This document shows positions 34,754 through 43,318 of a stretch of 64,000 nucleotides of DNA, piece by piece (the stretch's first letter is position 1; each line of letters begins with the position of its first letter). This DNA is from CAYTYZ01 sp964442385. Lineage in GTDB: Bacteria > Patescibacteriota > Microgenomatia > UBA12405. The position numbers and the translations under genes are program-made. The stretch is taken from positions 27,609 through 91,608 of the forward strand of contig CAYTYZ010000002.1 in assembly GCA_964442385.1 (NCBI GenBank), written 5' to 3'. Under the pieces are notes generated by a model. It was not told the origin of the DNA and made no database searches. It was given only the letters and a program-made list of their open reading frames with translations.

Positions 34754-36214
34754 ATGAAATTAAAACTAACCACCCTATGTCTTACAGTAGTTTTGGCTCT
34801 ATTTTCTGCTAAGTCGGCCTTGGCTCAGTCTCCACCTTTTGTAAATTTCACCACTCCTACCATGGGAGCTAGCGTAATTGCGGGGTCCACACTTGACCTG
34901 GGTGTGACCATTGCTAGCGGTGTTGGCGTAAGTTTTATGACATATACAGTTGATGGGAGTTATCTTTGTATGGACACTACGGCTCCTTATTCCTGTCCCT
35001 GGACAGTTCCTTCTACTGTAGGTATTGGCCATACCTTACAGGCTATGGTTTTTGACAACAACGGCGCAGTTGGTTATGGCTTTGCCCTGGTGACTGCTAT
35101 TGCTGATAACCTTTCTCCATCTGTCTCTTTTACCAATCCTACCAACGGAGCCAACCTTCAAGTTGGTACCTCGGCTTTTTTATCAGCCAATGCAGTTGAT
35201 AATATAGGTGTCAGTATCGTAGATTTTCTAGTAGATGGTTCCATACTTTGTACAAGTTTTAATGCTCCATATTTTTGTCTTTGGAATGTACCAAATTCAG
35301 TAAGTTCACACACCTTAGTTGCCAGAGCTCGTGATTATAGTAACAACATCCAAGAACATACAATCTCTGTAAATTCAGTTGATACTATTGCTCCATCTGT
35401 CTCTTTTACCAATCCTACCAACGGAGCCAACCTTCAAGTTGGTACCTCGGCTTTTTTATCAGCCAATGCAGTTGATAATATAGGTGTCAGTATCGTAGAT
35501 TTTCTAGTAGATGGTTCCATACTTTGTACAAGTTTTAATGCTCCATATTTTTGTCTTTGGAATGTACCAAATTCAGTAAGTTCACACACCTTAGTTGCCA
35601 GAGCTCGTGATTATAGTAACAACATTCAAGAACACACTATCAGTGTCAATTCAGTTGACACTGTAGCTCCAAGCGTATCCATAACCAGCCCTACCAATGG
35701 GGCTAACTTGGCAGTTGGCTCATCTGTTCTCTTTTCTGCTACTTCTTCAGACAATATAGGAGTAACCAAGGTTGAGTTTTATGTAAATGGCTCACTACTT
35801 TGTACAGACACCGCAGCTCCTTATTCCTGCAACTGGTCTGTACCAAACACGTTGGCTAGTTACACTCTCATGGCAAAGTCCTACGACACCAGCTCCAACA
35901 TGTCCCAGGCTACTATCAGCGTCAACTCGGTTGACACCTTGGCTCCACTTGTAAGTTTTACATATCCAACAAATGGGGGATTGATACCTAGAAATAGCAC
36001 CATAACTATGACTGCTACAGCCACAGATAATATGTCAGTTGCTGATGTAAAGTTCTATGTCAATGGTGTTCTAAAGTGTACTGACTCAGTCGCTCCGTAT
36101 TCATGTGACTGGTTCGTACCCAAAACCAAGGGGGTAAATTACACCTTTAATGCCAAAGCCACTGATAATTCTGGCAATATAGGGCAAAGTACAGTAACAG
36201 CCAAGTCGTATTAG
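34754..36214 (+). CDS. Secreted protein of tandem Ig-like (Big) domains
   Basis: A 486-residue exported protein. The signal peptide is at 1-25 with a cleavage-like ALA-QS. Five Ig-like units of about 92 residues follow. Each has P-x-V-S-F-x-x-P-T-N-G at the start, D-N-x-x-V in the middle, and C-T/C-x-x-x-APY-x-C-x-W near the end, which looks like a conserved disulfide pair. Units 2 and 3 are almost identical at DNA level. There is no C-terminal anchor, so it may be released or bound to another surface protein. A TTGACA (34720-34725) lies 18-20 nt before an AT-rich -10 near the start codon. Confidence 0.75.
   Translation: MKLKLTTLCLTVVLALFSAKSALAQSPPFVNFTTPTMGASVIAGSTLDLGVTIASGVGVSFMTYTVDGSYLCMDTTAPYSCPWTVPSTVGIGHTLQAMVFDNNGAVGYGFALVTAIADNLSPSVSFTNPTNGANLQVGTSAFLSANAVDNIGVSIVDFLVDGSILCTSFNAPYFCLWNVPNSVSSHTLVARARDYSNNIQEHTISVNSVDTIAPSVSFTNPTNGANLQVGTSAFLSANAVDNIGVSIVDFLVDGSILCTSFNAPYFCLWNVPNSVSSHTLVARARDYSNNIQEHTISVNSVDTVAPSVSITSPTNGANLAVGSSVLFSATSSDNIGVTKVEFYVNGSLLCTDTAAPYSCNWSVPNTLASYTLMAKSYDTSSNMSQATISVNSVDTLAPLVSFTYPTNGGLIPRNSTITMTATATDNMSVADVKFYVNGVLKCTDSVAPYSCDWFVPKTKGVNYTFNAKATDNSGNIGQSTVTAKSY
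35115..35625 (+). repeat. Perfect 235-nt tandem repeat, period 276 nt
   Basis: Positions 35115-35349 and 35391-35625 are identical over 235 nt with a 276-nt (92-codon) offset. Flanking parts of the unit differ. This points to very recent tandem duplication or gene conversion between two Ig-domain units, and is also a place where short-read assembly could miscount copies. Confidence 0.9.
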
Positions 36215-36221
36215 GCTACAA

Positions 36222-36240
36222 GGTATTATGTTATAATACC
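36222..36240 (+). promoter_or_regulatory. Inverted repeat over the rpsO -10 box
   Basis: GGTATTAT (36222-36229) and ATAATACC (36233-36240) are 8-bp arms with a 3-nt centre. TATAAT (36232-36237) lies inside it. It starts 7 nt after the Ig-protein stop codon and gives rpsO a leader of about 65 nt. It may be an operator or simply a symmetric -10 region. Confidence 0.4.
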
Positions 36241-36310
36241 CAAGCTTTCAATTGGTTTCAGACTCGCCAAAGTCCGATATTAACTATTAACTAATAAAAA
36301 GCATATAAAG

Positions 36311-36580
36311 ATGGCCTTAGTCCAGACCGATAAACAAAAAATTATTGCCAAGTTTGCCCAAGCCAAAGGGGATACAGGTTCTCCAGAGGTACAAGTAGCC
36401 CTACTTTCCGAAGAAATTGACAGACTTGCAAAGCATTTAGCCGAAAACAAACAAGATAAACCAGGTAAACGCGGACTTCTTACCAAAATTGCCAAAAGAA
36501 GAAGACTTATGCGCTACCTCTCTGAACACGCCAAAGATCGTTATACAAAGCTCATCAAAGAACTGGGACTAAAAAAATAG
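36311..36580 (+). CDS. rpsO: 30S ribosomal protein S15
   Basis: An 89-residue S15 of normal length, with the signature GDTGSPEVQVALLSEEIDRLAKHL and the C-terminal RRRLMRYLSE. It binds 16S rRNA in the central domain early in subunit assembly. Its leader of about 65 nt contrasts with the leaderless neighbours and may carry S15 autoregulation, though I see no obvious rRNA-mimicking fold. pnp follows 66 nt later, the classic rpsO-pnp order. Confidence 0.97.
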   Translation: MALVQTDKQKIIAKFAQAKGDTGSPEVQVALLSEEIDRLAKHLAENKQDKPGKRGLLTKIAKRRRLMRYLSEHAKDRYTKLIKELGLKK

Positions 36581-36646
36581 TTTCACTGTTATACTGATCT
36601 AGGAATTTAATTTTTATACAAAAGTGCTATTTAAACTAATAGCCAA

Positions 36647-38992
36647 ATGATAATGTCTATACAAAAAACAATCGACCTTGGCGGATCATCCGTCACTTTA
36701 ACTTTTAATAAATTTGCTCCTCAGGCCAATGGCTCGGTTATGGCTACTCAGGGTAATGCCATGGTACTGGCCACAGCCACTTGTGGAGGGCGAGACGACT
36801 CCAAAGACTATTTTCCACTATCAGTTGATTTTGTACACAAACTTTATGCTGGTGCACAAATCAAAGGCGGCAAATGGTCCAAGAGAGACAATGGTGGCCC
36901 AGATGCCGATATTCTAGATTCCAGAATTATCGATAGATCTATTCGCCCACTTTTTCCATCAGATTTTAAATACGAAACCCAAGTTATTGCCACGCTTATG
37001 AGTGCAGACAAATCGGTTGACAATATTGTTTTAGGATTTTTAGCTACCGCAGTAGCCTTGGCAGTATCAGATATTCCCTTTAACGGACCAGTATCAGCTG
37101 TAAGAATTGCCCGCAACTCTGATAAAAAATTAATTGCCAATCCCAACGCTCAGGCTCTTTTGGAAAGTGATCTTGATCTTCTGGTTTGCACCGGTCCTGC
37201 TGGAGTAAATATGATTGAGGCTGATGGTAAAATTATCGACAATGCTACCATGTTCAGTGCGATCGAACTTGCTGTAAAGACATCCGAGGATATCAATAAA
37301 CAAATTGCTGTTATAGCAAAAGAGATTGGTAAGACCAAACTAAATTATGTTTCATCTGCTATCTCACCTGAGTTAGAAAAAGAAATTCAAAAAAAACTAT
37401 CCAAAGATATTGCCAAGTTTCTTGAAGGGGGAACTGATGGTGCTCACAAAAAAGCTGAAGAAGAATTATTCAAAAAAGGCATAGAAATTTTTACAGCCGA
37501 AATAGAAGCAGGAACATATACAAAATTTCAAGTTGATTCTGCGATATCCACAACCTTAGAAGCACAGTTTAAGGCCAAAGTTCTATCTGGCTGGCGTTAT
37601 GATGGTCGCAAAGCTGATCAAATTCGACCACTCTCACTAGAGCTTGGTGTCCTACCTGGCACCCATGGTTCTGCTTTTTTCCAGCGAGGCCTAACCCAGG
37701 CTGTAACCAACGTGACCCTTGCCACTCTTGAAGAGCAACTTTATACCCAAAACAGCCAAGGAGAAGCCACTAAACGCTATATGCATTTTTATTCTGCAAT
37801 GCCATTTTCAACCGGTGAAGTAGGTAGAACTGGACGACCTGGAAGGCGTGAAATAGGACACGGTGCCCTTGCTGAAAAAGCCCTTTTGGCAGTTTTGCCA
37901 AGTATCGATCAATTCCCTTATACGCTTGTTTTAAATTCGGAAGTTTTATCTCAAAACGGTTCGTCTTCTATGGCCTCAACCTGTGGGTCAACGATGGCCC
38001 TTATGGACGCTGGGGTACCAATTTCAGCCCATGTTGCTGGAGTATCCACTGGTATGATTTCAAGTTCGGATGAAAAGTATACTCTGCTTACTGACATTGC
38101 CGGTATCGAAGACCATTTTGGTGACATGGATTTTAAAATCACTGGTACTAGAAAAGGTATTACCGCCATTCAACTAGATATCAAACGGGCCGGACTAACC
38201 CTAAAAATGATCCAGGAAACCTTGACTCGTTCCCATGACGTCAGACAAATCATTCTTGATTTGATGGAAAAAACCCTAGCTTCTCCAAGACCCCAGCTAG
38301 CTCCACATGCCCCAAAAATCGTAATGATCCAGCTACCTGAAGATAAGATTGGTGGTGTAATTGGCAAAGGTGGGGAAACCATCAAAGCTCTAATGGAAAG
38401 ATTTGAAGTTGGCATAGATATCAACGATGAGGGCATGTGTAGTATCAGTGGCACTAACCAAGCTAAGCTCGATGAGTGTAAAAAGGCAATTTCTGGCATG
38501 ATCAAAGATATTGAAATAGGAGAAGAATACCTGGCAACCGTTGCTGAAATTCGTGACTTTGGGGCTTTTATGGAATTACTACCAGAAAAACAAGCTCTAC
38601 TTCATATTTCAGAAATGGCTCAAGGATTCGTAAAAGATGTAAATTCATTGGTAAAGATTGGTGATCAAATCAAGGTAAAAGTCTCGGGTTTTAACGATGA
38701 GGGCAAGATTAAGTTGGTCGCCCCAGAGTTCAAAGCCGCCCACAAGGGTGAAGAAAGGGGTTCGCCCATGGGTCAAGCCAGGTCTGACGCGCGAAGTTTT
38801 GGCGAACGTCACAGTAGTGCGAGCGCCATAGCTAGTCCTCCCAGATCTGTTAGTCCTCCAGTCAGTGCTCCTACTTCTTCTGGACCTACCTTTGCCAATT
38901 TTAATCCAGCCTTTGCTAACAGACATCCAGATAGGCCACGAGCACCAAGTTCTTCCAGGGCTAGCTTTGTTAAAAAAGACGAGCAGAAATAA
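36647..38992 (+). CDS. pnp: Polynucleotide phosphorylase
   Basis: A 781-residue 3'-5' exoribonuclease/polymerase. Two RNase PH domains (second with RDGRKADQIRPL-like WRYDGRKADQIRPLSLELG), the KH domain with IGGVIGKGGETIKAL (GG at about 569-570), and an S1 domain (about 624-700, DFGAFMELL) are all present. A Ser/Pro-rich tail of about 75 residues (705-781) follows; this is disordered and longer than usual. Met 1 or Met 3 could be the start. It forms the core of RNA decay with RNase J encoded nearby. Confidence 0.97.
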   Translation: MIMSIQKTIDLGGSSVTLTFNKFAPQANGSVMATQGNAMVLATATCGGRDDSKDYFPLSVDFVHKLYAGAQIKGGKWSKRDNGGPDADILDSRIIDRSIRPLFPSDFKYETQVIATLMSADKSVDNIVLGFLATAVALAVSDIPFNGPVSAVRIARNSDKKLIANPNAQALLESDLDLLVCTGPAGVNMIEADGKIIDNATMFSAIELAVKTSEDINKQIAVIAKEIGKTKLNYVSSAISPELEKEIQKKLSKDIAKFLEGGTDGAHKKAEEELFKKGIEIFTAEIEAGTYTKFQVDSAISTTLEAQFKAKVLSGWRYDGRKADQIRPLSLELGVLPGTHGSAFFQRGLTQAVTNVTLATLEEQLYTQNSQGEATKRYMHFYSAMPFSTGEVGRTGRPGRREIGHGALAEKALLAVLPSIDQFPYTLVLNSEVLSQNGSSSMASTCGSTMALMDAGVPISAHVAGVSTGMISSSDEKYTLLTDIAGIEDHFGDMDFKITGTRKGITAIQLDIKRAGLTLKMIQETLTRSHDVRQIILDLMEKTLASPRPQLAPHAPKIVMIQLPEDKIGGVIGKGGETIKALMERFEVGIDINDEGMCSISGTNQAKLDECKKAISGMIKDIEIGEEYLATVAEIRDFGAFMELLPEKQALLHISEMAQGFVKDVNSLVKIGDQIKVKVSGFNDEGKIKLVAPEFKAAHKGEERGSPMGQARSDARSFGERHSSASAIASPPRSVSPPVSAPTSSGPTFANFNPAFANRHPDRPRAPSSSRASFVKKDEQK

Positions 38993-38998
38993 GGTTTT

Positions 38999-39028
38999 TA
39001 CGAAGACGCATTGCAATGCGTCTTCGTA
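38999..39028. other. Perfect 30-bp palindrome after pnp
   Basis: TACGAAGACGCATTG followed directly by its reverse complement, between the pnp stop and the Lon-like gene. In RNA it would fold into a 13-bp or longer hairpin. A T run precedes it and none follows, so it is not a standard plus-strand terminator. It might be an RNA processing or stabilising hairpin, or a protein-binding site. Confidence 0.75.
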
Positions 39029-39045
39029 ATGGGCATAATTAAGTA

Positions 39046-40104
39046 ATGCCTGAAATACTCTCTACTGCCTCGGCTATCGACCGGCTTCGTCAAAAAGCAG
39101 CTTCAGCACAACTTCCAGAAGGTCTAAGGGACAAACTAAATGAAATTTTTTCCCAGCTGGAAATTAATGCCCGCTCAGAGGAAACTTTTTGGGACTTTTA
39201 TCAAAAAACTGCCAAATATGTAGAGATTATTACAGCTGTTCCTTGGTTTACCACATCCCAAGACATACTTGATATAAGTTATGCCAGAGAAAAACTAAAT
39301 GAGGATCACTATGGCCTTGATACTATCAAGGAAAGAATGCTGGAATACCTGTCAGCCTTAACTTTGCAACACCATCGTAATTCGGATAAAAAACTTAGGG
39401 CGCCTATCCTACTTTTTGTAGGCCTAGTGGGAACTGGTAAAACCACTATGGCCAAAAGTATCGCCAAAATGATGGGTCGTAAGCTTATTCGCATCCCATT
39501 TGGTGGATTAGGTGATCCACTATATCTACGTGGACAGTCCAGACAGTACCCCAATGCCGAACCTGGACATATAGTCAAAGGTCTAATTAGGTCTGGAGTA
39601 AGAAACCCTGTAATTCTATTAGACGAAATAGACCGTGTAGCCGATGAGGCATTAAATACCATCATGGGAGTCTTGGTCGAACTTCTTGATCCAGAACAAA
39701 ACGATAGGTTTGAAGATCACTTTATTGAATATCCCTTCGATTTAAGTGAAGCTATTTTTGTGGCCACTTGTAACAATACTACAAGAATAGCTACAGCTGT
39801 CATGGATCGTCTAGAAATTATCCAAATGCCATCTTATACAGATGAAGAAAAAATAGGTATAGCCAAGCTATATCTGTTGCCAAAAGCCCTACTAGACACT
39901 GGTTTGGAGAAAAATGAGCTCATCGTTTCGGATGATATTTGGCCTAATATTATTCGTCCCCTGGGATTTGACTCGGGTGTACGTACCCTCAAACGCAATA
40001 TTGAGGGTCTTTGTCGCAAGGTTGCCAAGCAAATAGTAGAAGGCAAAAGCAAGCAAGTTACAGTGGATGCCACTAACGTTAAAGATTTTCTGCCACAGTG
40101 GTAG
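39046..40104 (+). CDS. Lon-like AAA+ ATPase without a protease domain
   Basis: A 352-residue protein that matches only the ATPase module of Lon: a helical region with VPWFTTSQDILDISYAREKLNEDHYGLDTIKERMLEYL, Walker A GLVGTGKT (126-133, instead of Lon's GPPGVGKT), Walker B LLDEID (191-196), sensor ATCNN and arginine-finger MDRLE. The alpha subdomain with GFDSGVRTLKRNIEG closes it. The N-terminal substrate domain and the Ser-Lys protease are missing, and no frame for them follows. It could remodel proteins or work with a separate protease. The pore loop reads FGGLGDPLYLRGQ. Confidence 0.8.
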   Translation: MPEILSTASAIDRLRQKAASAQLPEGLRDKLNEIFSQLEINARSEETFWDFYQKTAKYVEIITAVPWFTTSQDILDISYAREKLNEDHYGLDTIKERMLEYLSALTLQHHRNSDKKLRAPILLFVGLVGTGKTTMAKSIAKMMGRKLIRIPFGGLGDPLYLRGQSRQYPNAEPGHIVKGLIRSGVRNPVILLDEIDRVADEALNTIMGVLVELLDPEQNDRFEDHFIEYPFDLSEAIFVATCNNTTRIATAVMDRLEIIQMPSYTDEEKIGIAKLYLLPKALLDTGLEKNELIVSDDIWPNIIRPLGFDSGVRTLKRNIEGLCRKVAKQIVEGKSKQVTVDATNVKDFLPQW

Positions 40105-40106
40105 GC

Positions 40107-40193
40107 ATGCAAAAGTTTCTCACTGCGCTTTTTATTTTTATTGCCATTGCTATTTTTGCTATTTCACTCCAAAGTGCAAGAATGCTACACTAA
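40107..40193 (+). CDS. 28-residue membrane microprotein
   Basis: A short frame starting 2 nt after the Lon-like stop. It encodes one hydrophobic helix (MQKFLTALFIFIAIAIFAIS) with a short polar tail ending RMLH. The AGG just before ATG and the tight spacing support translation, but composition alone could give such a frame in AT-rich DNA. If real, it may anchor or regulate a membrane complex. Its 3' end carries the -10 box of the next gene. Confidence 0.4.
   Translation: MQKFLTALFIFIAIAIFAISLQSARMLH
40186..40191 (+). promoter_or_regulatory. -10 box of the FtsL/DivIC-like gene
   Basis: TACACT lies 5 nt before ATG 40197, at leaderless spacing. It overlaps the end of the microprotein frame. Confidence 0.35.
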
Positions 40194-40196
40194 ATT

Positions 40197-40481
40197 ATGA
40201 AGAAACAATCTTTGCCCCACAAGTCCTCCTCTAACGTTAGCGAGAAGCATAATCAAAATTTAAAAATGTTAACCTTGATTACAGCCTTTTTATCTTGCTT
40301 TATGTTGTTTGTCACAGTTAGTTTTTACGCCGAAAGCGTACGCCTTGCTAAGCGAAATGGAGAACTGGAACTGCAGTCTATCCAACTAGAAGGGGAGGTA
40401 AATAGACTACGTGACAAACGTATGCTGGATGCTATCAATGCCAAAAAACAAGAATATCCTGCTACAATACTTAAGAAATAG
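40197..40481 (+). CDS. Small bitopic membrane protein, FtsL/DivIC-like topology
   Basis: A 94-residue protein with a basic cytoplasmic N-terminus, one TM helix (about 24-45) and a coiled coil (about 46-80) on the far side. This is the topology of the division proteins FtsL and DivIC, but sequence alone is too short to assign. No division gene adjoins it. It lies between the Lon-like ATPase and RNase J. Confidence 0.5.
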   Translation: MKKQSLPHKSSSNVSEKHNQNLKMLTLITAFLSCFMLFVTVSFYAESVRLAKRNGELELQSIQLEGEVNRLRDKRMLDAINAKKQEYPATILKK

Positions 40482-40497
40482 TTTAATCTGGGCGCAC

Positions 40498-40526
40498 TGT
40501 CAATTAAACACCTCTGTCGTTATTAT
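40498..40526 (+). promoter_or_regulatory. RNase J promoter
   Basis: TGTCAA (40498-40503), a 17-nt spacer and TATTAT (40521-40526), 8 nt before ATG 40535. Implies a leaderless transcript. Confidence 0.55.
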
Positions 40527-40534
40527 TAAAATTT

Positions 40535-42313
40535 ATGTTTCAAAAAAGAACCAATCAATCTAGGCCGGTACGGCCTACAGCACCCCAAGTACCAAAAAAC
40601 TTTATTCAAAATGTCATTCCAATTCCAAATCAAAAACAAGATCAACTTAGAATAGTTTCCCTGGGTGGATTTGGTAACGTTACCTGCAACATGTTTGCCT
40701 ATGAGTATGCCCCCATGGGCGACTATACTAAATCGCAAATTATTATTGTTGACTGCGGAGTTGGATTTCCCGAGACAGATGTCTTTGGAGTAGATCTAGT
40801 AATTCCAGATACCGAATATATCTCCAATAAAAAAGACCGTATTTTAGGTATTTTTATAACACATGGACACGAAGATCATATTGGCGCAATTAGATTTATG
40901 GTACCACTTCTTGGTGCCCATATCCCAATTTATGCTCCCAAACTTGCCGTTGCCTTTATTGAAAATAGGCTAGCCGAAGCTCAAATTAGAGCCAATATTC
41001 AAGAATACAAACATAGTCAGATTATGGAAAAAGGGCCCTTTAGAGTAGATCCTATTTTAGTAAATCACTCTATTCCAGACACTCATCATTTTGCTGTGAC
41101 CACTCCGCTGGGTGTTATTTATCACGGTTCAGATTTTAAGTTTGACACCATGCCACTTGATGGCAAATATGCTGATTTGCAACATATTTGCAAGGTAGGT
41201 AGCAACAATGTACTGTGTCTTTTATCAGATTCCTTGGGTTCTGAGCATGTTGGATTTTCACCCTCCGAAAGATCTATTGCTGAAAATTTTGAAAACGAAA
41301 TTAAAACAGCCAAAAAAAGAGTTTTTGTAACAACTATTTCCTCAAACATTGTCCGTTGGGGCCAAGCCATAACTTACGGCAAAAGAGCCGGTAGAAAAAT
41401 TGTCATGGTGGGTTATTCAGTAGAAAAAGCTGTTAACTTGTCTAAAGAACTAGGCTATCTTGACGTCAAAGATCAAGATTTAGTACCAATTGATAGAGTG
41501 CGAAACTTTGCGGACGACAAACTCATGTTTTTAGTCGCTGGCTTTGCCGGACAACCAGAGTCAGCCCTGTCTAAAATGATCATGGGTAAGCATAAAATCC
41601 ATATCAAACAAGGTGACAAGGTCATATTCAGTTCTCCAGACTATATTCCTGGAACCGTTTCAGCAATTCATTCCATGATTGATAATTTATCCAGAATGGG
41701 AGCTGAAGTAGTTTATGGTGAAAAAGAAGTTCACGTTTCAGGTCATGCTTATCAAGCCGAACATGCCCTCCTAATCAACATGGTCCGTCCAAAGTATTTA
41801 TTGCCAATTGGCGGAAACTTTAGGCATATTCGCGCTTATCATGATATGGCCAAGGCCATGGGCTATGGTAGCGAAAGACTGCTTTCACCTGATGTTAGCC
41901 AGGCCGTAACTTTTTACAAAAACGGAGCCGTAGATTCTACTACCGAAGTTCCCTTTAGAAAAGTTCTTATTGATGGCTTTGGAGTGGGCGATGTAGGTGC
42001 AACTGTTTTGCGTGATCGTAAAACTCTGGCAGAAGAAGGTATGTTTACCATTATTATGCTAGTAAATGCCGAAACAGGAGCTCTGGAAAAAGAACCTGTA
42101 GTTCTATCTCGTGGTTTTGTTTTTGTCAAAGACAATGTTGATCTAATCAATTATCTGCGCGATGAAGCCAAGAGAAAATACTTGGAATCAGTTGGAAAAC
42201 CATCCAATTTTGACTTTATTAAAGATCAAGTCCAAGGCCATATTGAACAGATCATCTATGAAAAAACCGGCCGTCAGCCCATGGTGCTACCCCTGGTAAT
42301 TGAAATTGAGTAA
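40535..42313 (+). CDS. rnj: Ribonuclease J
   Basis: A 592-residue beta-CASP metallo-beta-lactamase with endo- and 5'-exonuclease activity. The metal motif HGHEDH is at 110-115. The beta-CASP region includes SDSLGSE, TISSNIVRWGQAI and GRKIVMVGYSVEKA. HVSGHAYQAEHALLINMVRPKYLLPIGG and the C-terminal dimer domain follow. The first 35 residues are a basic, Pro-rich extension. It is likely the main 5' decay enzyme, complementing PNPase. Confidence 0.95.
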   Translation: MFQKRTNQSRPVRPTAPQVPKNFIQNVIPIPNQKQDQLRIVSLGGFGNVTCNMFAYEYAPMGDYTKSQIIIVDCGVGFPETDVFGVDLVIPDTEYISNKKDRILGIFITHGHEDHIGAIRFMVPLLGAHIPIYAPKLAVAFIENRLAEAQIRANIQEYKHSQIMEKGPFRVDPILVNHSIPDTHHFAVTTPLGVIYHGSDFKFDTMPLDGKYADLQHICKVGSNNVLCLLSDSLGSEHVGFSPSERSIAENFENEIKTAKKRVFVTTISSNIVRWGQAITYGKRAGRKIVMVGYSVEKAVNLSKELGYLDVKDQDLVPIDRVRNFADDKLMFLVAGFAGQPESALSKMIMGKHKIHIKQGDKVIFSSPDYIPGTVSAIHSMIDNLSRMGAEVVYGEKEVHVSGHAYQAEHALLINMVRPKYLLPIGGNFRHIRAYHDMAKAMGYGSERLLSPDVSQAVTFYKNGAVDSTTEVPFRKVLIDGFGVGDVGATVLRDRKTLAEEGMFTIIMLVNAETGALEKEPVVLSRGFVFVKDNVDLINYLRDEAKRKYLESVGKPSNFDFIKDQVQGHIEQIIYEKTGRQPMVLPLVIEIE

Positions 42314-42321
42314 AAATTCGC

Positions 42322-42327
42322 TACAAT
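42322..42327 (+). promoter_or_regulatory. -10 box of the frameshifted methyltransferase
   Basis: TACAAT lies 8 nt before ATG 42336. It starts 9 nt after the RNase J stop. Confidence 0.45.
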
Positions 42328-42335
42328 AGGCGAAT

Positions 42336-43053
42336 ATGCTAATTACCTCCGAGTATTTGAAGGGCCAGATAGACCACATGAGTAGGTTAAATTCACTAGA
42401 AAGAAGTCCTGTGTTTGGAGATAATAGACCTTTTTTTGACATTCCGACTGTTTCCCAGGAGCCTTTCGGGGTGCAAGGTTATGAATTTGAACTTGGAAAC
42501 TTATTTGACCTATTGCTAAGTAGACTAAAGAAAGCCACACCAGGTCATCGGGTTCTTGATTTGGGTATGGGAGCAGGAATTGCAACAGAAGAAATACAAA
42601 ACAGGTTTCCAGCCACAGAAGTGTGGGGAACAAATCTGGTTGCTGACTGGCGTGTAGAGAGAAATTTTAATCACCCGGATAGAGTGGTTATCTGTCCAGC
42701 AGAAAATTCCAAAGGGATAAGGGCAGGTTTTTTTTGATACCATAATAGCAGTAAGATCCATTAGTTATGCCAAAGATACGGCAAAAGTTGTAAAATCTAT
42801 TAGGAGGATTTTAAAGCCAGAAGGTCAATTGTTTGCTAGTTGTGCTCCAAAAATGCATTGGCAAAAGGATCCTATTCTATGGGTAAAGTATCTCGGTAGA
42901 GGCACACTTGAAAATTTTGATTCAATGGATTTTCAAAAAGCCTTTTCAAAATCACCTGAATTTAGTATACGAATTGATTTTAAACACAAAAGAGAATGGG
43001 CCAGAAGAGACGACGCAACTCTACTTCATGTTGTAAAAACTAGAGCACAATAA
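42336..43053 (+). pseudogene. SAM-dependent methyltransferase with a frameshift at a T8 run
   Basis: Two frames together make one methyltransferase. The first (to 42737) has the SAM motif VLDLGMGAGIATEEI and ends GIRAGFF-stop. The second continues in the +1 frame as DTIIAVRSISYAKDTAKVV, then IRRILKPEGQLFAS, the usual post-motif region of class I methyltransferases. The switch coincides with eight T at 42728-42735; removing one T restores a 238-residue protein. Either an indel error in the assembly, a real inactivating mutation, or slippage during transcription. Substrate unknown. Confidence 0.75.
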
Positions 43054-43132
43054 GTGTATTCAAACGGCTCTGCTCTTTTCTTTTGTTACAAATGGACTTG
43101 CCATTGATAATAGAAACAGAGTAAAAAGCTGT

Positions 43133-43138
43133 TATAAT
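43133..43138 (+). promoter_or_regulatory. Promoter of the T-box/csaA/proS transcript
   Basis: TATAAT preceded by TGT (extended -10). Transcription would begin near 43145, so the whole T-box leader is transcribed. No clear -35. Confidence 0.55.
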
Positions 43139-43144
43139 TACCTA

Positions 43145-43318
43145 AATTTATAGACTCAGGTTCCCAGCCTGACGAGAAGACTGCGAGCAACTAAGCAGTT
43201 CCGTTTGCAACAACGTAAAACTACGAGAGTACAAGACACGGTGGTACCACGAGAACTTACATATTAAAGCCTCGTCCATGTTATCCGATGCTATATCGGA
43301 TGGTTAAATAACATGGAC
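43145..43318 (+). promoter_or_regulatory. T-box riboswitch, apparently translational
   Basis: The conserved T-box bulge TGGTACC lies at 43242-43248, flanked by GG (43240-43241) and ACGAG (43249-43253). These can pair with CC (43276-43277) and CTCGT (43271-43275), giving the canonical seven-base bulged helix that binds the tRNA acceptor end. The competing fold pairs GTCCATGTTAT (43274-43284) with ATAACATGGAC (43308-43318), 11 bp, and buries the first ATG of the next gene. No T run follows, so control should be at translation. CAGG/CCTG (43157-43160, 43168-43171) encloses TTCCCAG, whose CCC could be a proline specifier, matching proS downstream. Confidence 0.8.

Noticed and set aside
34498..34812. 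Plus-strand frame of 104 codons across the HU terminator
   Set aside because: It overlaps HU in another frame and runs through an intrinsic terminator into the next gene.
38999..39028. Ordinary intrinsic terminator for pnp
   Set aside because: The hairpin is strong, but the T run lies before it and no T run follows on either reading direction, so I list it as a palindrome instead.
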